Below, piece after piece: positions 59,292 through 64,000 of a DNA stretch of 64,000 nt (position 1 is its first letter; every line of letters starts with the position of its first letter). The translations under genes and the position numbers were made by a program. Source of the stretch: CAHJXF01 sp039936235 (GTDB lineage Bacteria; Pseudomonadota; Gammaproteobacteria; Burkholderiales; Burkholderiaceae_D); the NCBI GenBank assembly GCA_039936235.1, contig JBDTIS010000231.1, positions 1 through 64,000 on the forward strand. The letters run 5' to 3'. The notes below the pieces were generated by a model. That model did no database searches, had not been told where the DNA came from, and was given only the letters and a program-made list of their open reading frames with translations.

Positions 59292-60617
59292 ATGCTGACG
59301 CAGGAGATCATCCGCAGGAAGCGTGACGGCCTGCCACTGAGCGGAGCCGACATCGAGGCCTTCGTCGCCGGCATTACCGACGGCTCGATCAGCGAGGCGC
59401 AGATCGCCGCGTTCGCGATGGCCGTGTTCTTCAACGACATGTCGATGGACGAACGCGTGGCGCTCACACGGGCGATGTGCCGCTCCGGCAGCGTGCTTCG
59501 ATGGCACGGGTCGCACGGCGATCGACCGGTCGTCGACAAGCATTCGACCGGCGGGGTCGGCGACACGGTGTCGCTGCTGCTCGCTCCGCTGGTCGCGGCG
59601 TGCGGCGGCGCCGTGCCGATGATCTCGGGCCGCGGCCTCGGCCACACCGGCGGCACGCTCGACAAGCTCGCCGCCATCCCCGGCTACGACGTGATGCCGT
59701 CGAGCGAGCGACTGCAGCGCGTCGTCCGCGACGTCGGCTGCGCGATCGTCGGGCAGACCGGCGATCTCGCACCTGCCGATGCCCGCTTCTATGCGACCCG
59801 CGACGTGACTGCCACGGTCGAGTCGATCGCGCTGATCACCGCGTCCATCCTCAGCAAGAAGCTCGCGGCCGGACTCGATGCGCTGGTGATGGACGTCAAG
59901 GTCGGCTCGGGCGCCTTCATGCCGACGCTCGAAATGGCCCATGACCTGGCGGCGAGCATCGCGCACGTCGGCCGCGGCGAGGGCCTCGCGACGACCGCGC
60001 TGCTGACCGCGATGGATCAGCCGCTCGCGCCGTGCGCCGGCAACGCGATCGAGGTGCGCTGCGCGATCGACGCGCTGACGTGCAGGACGCGGCCCGGACG
60101 ATTGATGGACGTGACGATGGCACTCGGCGTCGAGATGCTGCGCTCGGCCGGACTCGCCGAAAGCGAGGGCACGGCAAGCGAACTGCTCGAGAGCGCGTTG
60201 AGGGCCGGCCGTGCGGCGGAGCACTTCGCGCGCATGGTCGCGGCGCTGGGCGGACCCGCCGACCTGCTCGAACACCCGGAGCGCCATCTCGCATCCGCAC
60301 CATTCGAACGCGTGGTGCATGCACCACGCGACGGCGTCGTCACTACGATCGACGTCCGCGCGCTCGGGATGGCGGTGGTCGCGCTCGGCGGCGGCCGGCA
60401 GCGTTCGGACGACGCGATCGACGCGGCGGTCGGTCTGACGAATCTCGCCGCACTCGGCGCCCGCGTCCGCGCGGGCGACCCGATCGCACGCGTGGCAGCG
60501 CGCAGCGACGCAGAAGCGGCGCGTGCCGCCGCGATGGTAGTCGCGTGTTATATCTTCGATGAAGGCGATCGTCCCGGCACGCGTCCATTGGTTCCGGTCA
60601 TCGAACGAATCGCATGA
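59292..60617 (+). CDS. deoA: thymidine phosphorylase
   Basis: A 441-residue enzyme that phosphorolyses thymidine or deoxyuridine to base plus deoxyribose 1-phosphate. DKHSTGGVGDTVSLLLAPLV near residue 77 is the family signature, with SGRGLGHTGGTLDKL near 113 and VMDVKVGSGAFM near 200. Full length. It lies 7 bp after the nupC remnant and is divergent from cdd; the three make up a deoxynucleoside salvage locus. Confidence 0.96.
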   Translation: MLTQEIIRRKRDGLPLSGADIEAFVAGITDGSISEAQIAAFAMAVFFNDMSMDERVALTRAMCRSGSVLRWHGSHGDRPVVDKHSTGGVGDTVSLLLAPLVAACGGAVPMISGRGLGHTGGTLDKLAAIPGYDVMPSSERLQRVVRDVGCAIVGQTGDLAPADARFYATRDVTATVESIALITASILSKKLAAGLDALVMDVKVGSGAFMPTLEMAHDLAASIAHVGRGEGLATTALLTAMDQPLAPCAGNAIEVRCAIDALTCRTRPGRLMDVTMALGVEMLRSAGLAESEGTASELLESALRAGRAAEHFARMVAALGGPADLLEHPERHLASAPFERVVHAPRDGVVTTIDVRALGMAVVALGGGRQRSDDAIDAAVGLTNLAALGARVRAGDPIARVAARSDAEAARAAAMVVACYIFDEGDRPGTRPLVPVIERIA

Positions 60618-60740
60618 ACGGACAGGTGCACAGGATCGGTGAATGGCTTGCTTCTTGCTAAACTCGTTTCAATGATTCAGCGTCCGACAGCACCGCGGCA
60701 GCCGGCGGCGAATCGACCACGCAGCGACGGGGACATCGAC

Positions 60741-60974
60741 ATGAAAGCAGTATTGCGCGCCACTTGCATGACCGCGCTGGCGCTGGTTTGCCTCGACGGC
60801 TACGCGAAGGCAGGCTGCGTCACGACGCTCGAAGCGAAGTCCACGCGCGTCGAGACGCCCGCGCCGACGCGGCGCGCCTGCATCGACACCGTCGGGTATG
60901 TCCCGCAGCGATCGTCGAAGCTCCGCGCCGCGAGCGCATCGGACGTTGCGCCACCCACGATGCGACATGGCTGA
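60741..60974 (+). CDS. small secreted protein of unknown function
   Basis: A 77-residue frame with GGGGA seven bases before the ATG and a clear signal peptide (MKAVLRATCMTALALVCLDGYAKA). The mature part is only some 53 residues, has two cysteines (GCVTTLE and RACIDT) and no family I recognise. It lies 48 bp upstream of the ATP-grasp gene on the same strand. Short length leaves doubt whether it is translated. Confidence 0.5.
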   Translation: MKAVLRATCMTALALVCLDGYAKAGCVTTLEAKSTRVETPAPTRRACIDTVGYVPQRSSKLRAASASDVAPPTMRHG

Positions 60975-61022
60975 CGAGCCGGCTTCCCTGTTTCACAACG
61001 CTCCATCACGGTCCGCCTGAAC

Positions 61023-62462
61023 ATGGCCGCCGACTTCTTCGACGAGATGACCGACGCGCAGGCGGTCGTGCGTCCGCACTACGCGAAATTCAAAAGCTGG
61101 CTCGACAGTCAGGGCAAGGACGCGATCGCCGACAAGCGGACCGAAAGCGAAATGATCTTTCGCCGCGTCGGCATCACGTTCGCGGTCTACGGCGACCTCG
61201 ACAACGGCGGCAGTGGCACCGAACGGACCATCCCGTTCGACATCATTCCGAGGATCATTCCGGCATCCGACTGGCGCATCCTGCAGGCCGGCCTGCGTCA
61301 GCGCGTCACCGCGCTGAACCGCTTCATCCACGACGTCTATCACGATCAGGAGATCATGAAGGCTGGCATCGTGCCGCCCGAACGCATCCTGGGCAACTCG
61401 CAATACCGCCCCGAAATGAAGGGCGTGGACGTGCCGGACAACATCTACGCGCATATCGCGGGCATCGACGTAATCTGCGTCGGCGACGCGATCGGTGTCG
61501 GCGAGTTCTTCGTGCTCGAGGACAACCTGCGCGTGCCGTCGGGCGTGTCGTACATGCTCGAGAATCGCAAGATGATGATGCGGCTATTCCCGGATCTGTT
61601 CGCACGCAACCGCGTCGCGCCGGTCGCGCACTATCCCGACCTGCTGCTCGACAGCCTGCGCGCCGTGGCACCCAAGGGCGTGACGAATCCGACCGTCGTC
61701 GTCATGACGCCGGGCATGTACAACTCGGCCTACTTCGAGCACGCGTTCCTCGCCCAGCAGATGGGGGTCGAACTGGTCGAAGGTCCCGACCTCTTCGTCG
61801 AGGACGAGCAGGTGTTCATGCGGACGACGCAGGGGCCGGAACGAGTCGACGTGATCTACCGGCGCATCGACGACGACTTTCTCGACCCGCTCGTGTTCCG
61901 TCCGGACTCGGCGCTCGGCACCAAGGGACTGCTGCGGGCCTACCAGGCCGGCAACGTCACGCTCGCGAACGCGATCGGCACCGGCATCGCCGACGACAAG
62001 TCGATCTATCCGTACGTGCCGGACATGATCCGTTTCTATCTCGGCGAAGAATCGATCCTCAAGAACGTACCGACCTTCCAGTGCGGCAGGAAGGAAGACC
62101 TCGCGTACACGCTGGCGCATCTCGGCGAGCTCGTCGTCAAGGAGATCCATGGAGCCGGCGGCTACGGGATGCTGGTCGGTCCGGCCTCCACCGCGCGCGA
62201 GATCGAGGACTTCCGCCGGGTGCTGCTGTCCAGGCCCGACAATTACATCGCGCAGCCGACGCTCGCGCTGTCCGCATGCCCCACCTACGTCGACGCCGGC
62301 ATCGCGCCGCGCCACATCGATCTGCGACCGTTCGTCCTGTCGGGCCACAACGTGACGATGGTGCCCGGCGGCCTGACGCGCGTCGCGCTGCGCGCCGGAT
62401 CGCTGGTGGTCAATTCGTCGCAGGGCGGCGGTACGAAGGACACCTGGGTGCTGGAGGATTGA
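61023..62462 (+). CDS. circularly permuted ATP-grasp protein (type 2)
   Basis: A 479-residue protein of the circularly permuted ATP-grasp family (former DUF404/DUF407). Typical blocks are IPFDIIPRIIPASDWRILQAGL near residue 72, FHARD-like NRFIHDVYHDQEI near 100, ANAIGTGIADDKSIYPYVP near 318, and a C-terminal VVNSSQGGGTKDTWVLED. ATP-grasp enzymes form amide bonds through acyl phosphates. Together with alpha-E and transglutaminase neighbours it forms a recurrent cluster predicted to make and cut a peptide tag or metabolite (Aravind-group comparative genomics). Product unknown. Confidence 0.92.
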   Translation: MAADFFDEMTDAQAVVRPHYAKFKSWLDSQGKDAIADKRTESEMIFRRVGITFAVYGDLDNGGSGTERTIPFDIIPRIIPASDWRILQAGLRQRVTALNRFIHDVYHDQEIMKAGIVPPERILGNSQYRPEMKGVDVPDNIYAHIAGIDVICVGDAIGVGEFFVLEDNLRVPSGVSYMLENRKMMMRLFPDLFARNRVAPVAHYPDLLLDSLRAVAPKGVTNPTVVVMTPGMYNSAYFEHAFLAQQMGVELVEGPDLFVEDEQVFMRTTQGPERVDVIYRRIDDDFLDPLVFRPDSALGTKGLLRAYQAGNVTLANAIGTGIADDKSIYPYVPDMIRFYLGEESILKNVPTFQCGRKEDLAYTLAHLGELVVKEIHGAGGYGMLVGPASTAREIEDFRRVLLSRPDNYIAQPTLALSACPTYVDAGIAPRHIDLRPFVLSGHNVTMVPGGLTRVALRAGSLVVNSSQGGGTKDTWVLED

Positions 62463-62488
62463 TGGGTGCGAATCTCGGCACGATGGAT

Positions 62489-62520
62489 GTCGTCCCCGCG
62501 AAGGCCGGGGCCCAGGTCCG
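62489..62520 (+). repeat. short palindromic intergenic repeat
   Basis: GTCGTCCCCGCGAAGGCCGG followed by GGCCCAGG resembles the widespread CGCGAAGGCGGGG-type intergenic repeat and can fold into a short hairpin. It is the first of three repeat elements filling the 343-bp gap 62463-62805; no gene is seen there. Confidence 0.65.
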
Positions 62521-62562
62521 TGCGATGCCGACGGCGAAAGGCATTGAATCGAAGCGTTGCAT

Positions 62563-62654
62563 GTCGTTCCGAACGCATGTGAGGAACCGCAACCGCGACG
62601 CAGGGGTCCGCACGTCGTTTTTAGAGGATGAGCTCACTCCTTCGTCGGGACGAC
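62563..62654 (+). repeat. interspersed repeat, family A, copy 4
   Basis: A 92-bp element opening GTCGTTCCGAACGCATGTGA and closing CCTTCGTCGGGACGAC. It closely matches the copies at 23448 and 36011. It precedes a family B element by 16 bp, the same order and orientation as at 23.5 kb. Confidence 0.85.
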
Positions 62655-62670
62655 AATTGCTCTTTCCTCT

Positions 62671-62777
62671 GTCATCCCGACGCAGGAGGGATCTCACCGG
62701 GTTCGCAATGCACACGAGGATGCACCCGGGCGAGGTTCCTCCCTCGGCAGGACGACCGTTTCTTCGCCGGGATGCCA
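62671..62777 (+). repeat. interspersed repeat, family B, copy 2
   Basis: A 107-bp element opening GTCATCCCGACGCAGGAGGG and ending CTTCGCCGGGATGCC. It is the same length class as the copy at 23659 and shares its interior. It separates the ATP-grasp gene from the alpha-E gene of the same cluster. Confidence 0.78.
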
Positions 62778-62805
62778 TGGTCAGTGTTTCGCGCGTGGGG
62801 TTCTG

Positions 62806-63798
62806 ATGCTGTCCCGCACAGCCGATCACCTGTTCTGGATGGCCCGCTACGTCGAGCGTGCCGAAAACACGGCCCGCATGCTCGACGTCAATCATCAGAC
62901 GTCGCTGCTGCCGCAGTCCGAGAAGAACGCCGAGGAGGGCTGGCGGGCGCTGCTCGGGATCTCCGAGCTACAGACCGGCTACGACAAGGTCCACGACAAG
63001 ATCACCGCGCGCAACGTCATCGACTACATGGCGCGCGATCCGTCGAACACGTCGTCGATCTTCTCGTGCATACGCCGCGCCCGCGAGAACGCGCGCGCCG
63101 TGCGCGGGTCCCTGACGACCGAGTTCTGGGAAACCTCCAACGCGACCTGGCTCGAGGTCAACAACCTGCTGACCGGCAAGATGCTCGAGCGCGATCCGAG
63201 CGAATTCTTCGAATGGGTCAAGTTCCGCTCGCACCTGTCGCGTGGCGTGATGATCGGCACGATGCTGAAGGACGAGGCGTTTCACTTCGCGCGGATGGGT
63301 ACCTTCCTTGAACGCGCCGACAACACCGCACGGCTGCTCGACGTGAAGTACCACGGAATGGCCGAACTCGGGCGCCTCGTCGAGCCGACCGAGGTCGAGC
63401 GCAACGAGGCCGTCGCCAATGCGCAGGTCAGTTCGCAGGGCGACTTCTACTACTGGGCGGCGGTGCTGCGTTCCGTGTCGGCGTTCGAGATCTATCGCAG
63501 GGTCTATAGCGACCTGATCACGCCGGCCCGGGTCGCCGAGCTGATGATCCTGCGCGGCGACATGCCGCGCTCGCTGTCGGCCTGCGTCAACGAAGTCGTG
63601 ATCAACCTCTCGAACGTCAGCAACGATCACTCGCAGGAGACCGAGCGTCGCGCCGGCATGCTGCGTGCGGAACTGGAGTTCGGCCGCATCGACGACATCC
63701 TGCAGACCGGCCTGCATGCCTGGCTCACCAATTTCCTCGAACGCGTCAACGATCTCGGCGGACGGATCAGCGGAAACTTCCTCGTGTGGAATGCCTGA
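62806..63798 (+). CDS. alpha-E domain protein (former DUF403)
   Basis: A 330-residue all-helical protein. The N-terminal LSRTADHLFWMARYVERAEN and the internal repeat of it (FLERADNTARLLDVKYH near residue 168) are diagnostic for alpha-E proteins. They almost always sit beside a circularly permuted ATP-grasp gene and a transglutaminase, as here. Conserved Arg/Glu residues of the helical bundle are thought to be functional, but no activity is established. Repeats of 343 bp separate it from its upstream partner. Confidence 0.93.
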   Translation: MLSRTADHLFWMARYVERAENTARMLDVNHQTSLLPQSEKNAEEGWRALLGISELQTGYDKVHDKITARNVIDYMARDPSNTSSIFSCIRRARENARAVRGSLTTEFWETSNATWLEVNNLLTGKMLERDPSEFFEWVKFRSHLSRGVMIGTMLKDEAFHFARMGTFLERADNTARLLDVKYHGMAELGRLVEPTEVERNEAVANAQVSSQGDFYYWAAVLRSVSAFEIYRRVYSDLITPARVAELMILRGDMPRSLSACVNEVVINLSNVSNDHSQETERRAGMLRAELEFGRIDDILQTGLHAWLTNFLERVNDLGGRISGNFLVWNA

Positions 63799-63933
63799 TC
63801 GCAGCGCTCGTCGCGATCGGGGTTCTGCGGGGCGCACCATGGTCGGCATCGCGATGAGGCCGGCCCGACACAACCGTTCGACGAAGAGCGCCTGCCGTGC
63901 GCACGACCGTCGTTCGATCAACAGGAGTTCGCG

Positions 63934-64000
63934 TTGGCTATCCACGTTGCGCTGACGCACGTCACCGACTACCGGTACGACCGGCTGGTCACGCTGGGAC
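63934..64000 (+). CDS. transglutaminase-family protein, start only
   Basis: Only 22 codons are in the window. ACAGGAG precedes a TTG start, and the peptide MAIHVALTHVTDYRYDRLVT matches the N-terminus of the large transglutaminase/DUF2126 proteins that accompany ATP-grasp and alpha-E genes. The gene continues beyond the right edge, so length and catalytic triad cannot be checked. It lies 135 bp after alpha-E, a gap in which I see nothing. Confidence 0.75.
   Translation, partial: MAIHVALTHVTDYRYDRLVTLG

Noticed and set aside
60764..62806. Open frame of 680 codons overlapping the ATP-grasp gene in another frame
   Set aside because: Arg/His-rich shadow; the true frame carries the conserved ATP-grasp blocks.
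63799..63933. Small gene between the alpha-E and transglutaminase genes
   Set aside because: The only frame is short, Arg/Ser-rich and lacks a ribosome-binding site.

Overview
This is a GC-rich, gene-dense chromosomal segment that looks betaproteobacterial (Burkholderiales-like). The reasons are the gene order glyA-nrdR-minor pilins-ribD-ribE and ribB(X)-ribH-nusB-thiL-pgpA-cinA, a type-2 PyrF, the RibBX variant of the riboflavin enzyme, the PcaL fusion and the PilV/W/X/Y1/E cluster. This placement rests on family recall and gene order; no database comparison was possible. I saw no tRNA, rRNA, CRISPR array, insertion sequence or prophage.

Layout. 0-2.6 kb: 3' part of a TonB-dependent receptor, closed by a clear intrinsic terminator. 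2.8-5.2 kb: a cation/proton antiporter and a YbdK-type carboxylate-amine ligase. 5.2-8.1 kb (minus): two TPM-domain proteins, a LemA lipoprotein and an EamA permease. 8.1-10.5 kb: a repeat-filled gap, pyrF and convergent transaldolase. 10.5-14.4 kb (minus): an ECF sigma factor followed by a Tat-exported ferritin-like protein, a cytochrome c and an Ig-like/di-haem lipoprotein; this is the best candidate here for a poorly described system. 14.5-19.7 kb (minus): ribBX-ribH-nusB-thiL-pgpA-cinA and a translationally coupled haloacetate-dehalogenase-like hydrolase. 19.8-35.3 kb: a mixed block (PcaB-like lyase, DUF72, MFS, PBP1C plus giant alpha-2-macroglobulin, broken pcaF, pcaL, a small secreted protein) that lies between ribE and ribBX. 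35.3-47.7 kb (minus): ribE, ribD, two FimT-like pseudopilins, pilE, pilY1, pilX, pilW, pilV, nrdR and glyA. A ZTP (pfl) riboswitch and a matching sigma-70-type promoter precede glyA. 48.2-50.2 kb: an asparagine synthase. 50.4-58.5 kb: a tightly overlapped heavy-metal-type RND efflux operon with its own two-component system and a terminal lipoprotein. 58.4-60.6 kb: nucleoside salvage genes (cdd, a nupC remnant, deoA). 60.7-64 kb: a circularly permuted ATP-grasp protein, an alpha-E protein and the start of a transglutaminase-family gene.

Themes. Two genes (pcaF, nupC) are reduced by large internal deletions that leave both ends of the protein recognisable. Several intergenic gaps are filled by 90-110 bp elements with terminal inverted repeats; an A-B pair of these recurs in the same order and orientation at 23.5 and 62.6 kb. 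The N-terminal part of pilY1 is markedly AT-richer than its surroundings.

Start codons were chosen by ribosome-binding site, signal peptide and spacing to the neighbour, and often differ from the longest open frame. Long arginine-rich frames antisense to real genes were treated as high-GC artefacts.
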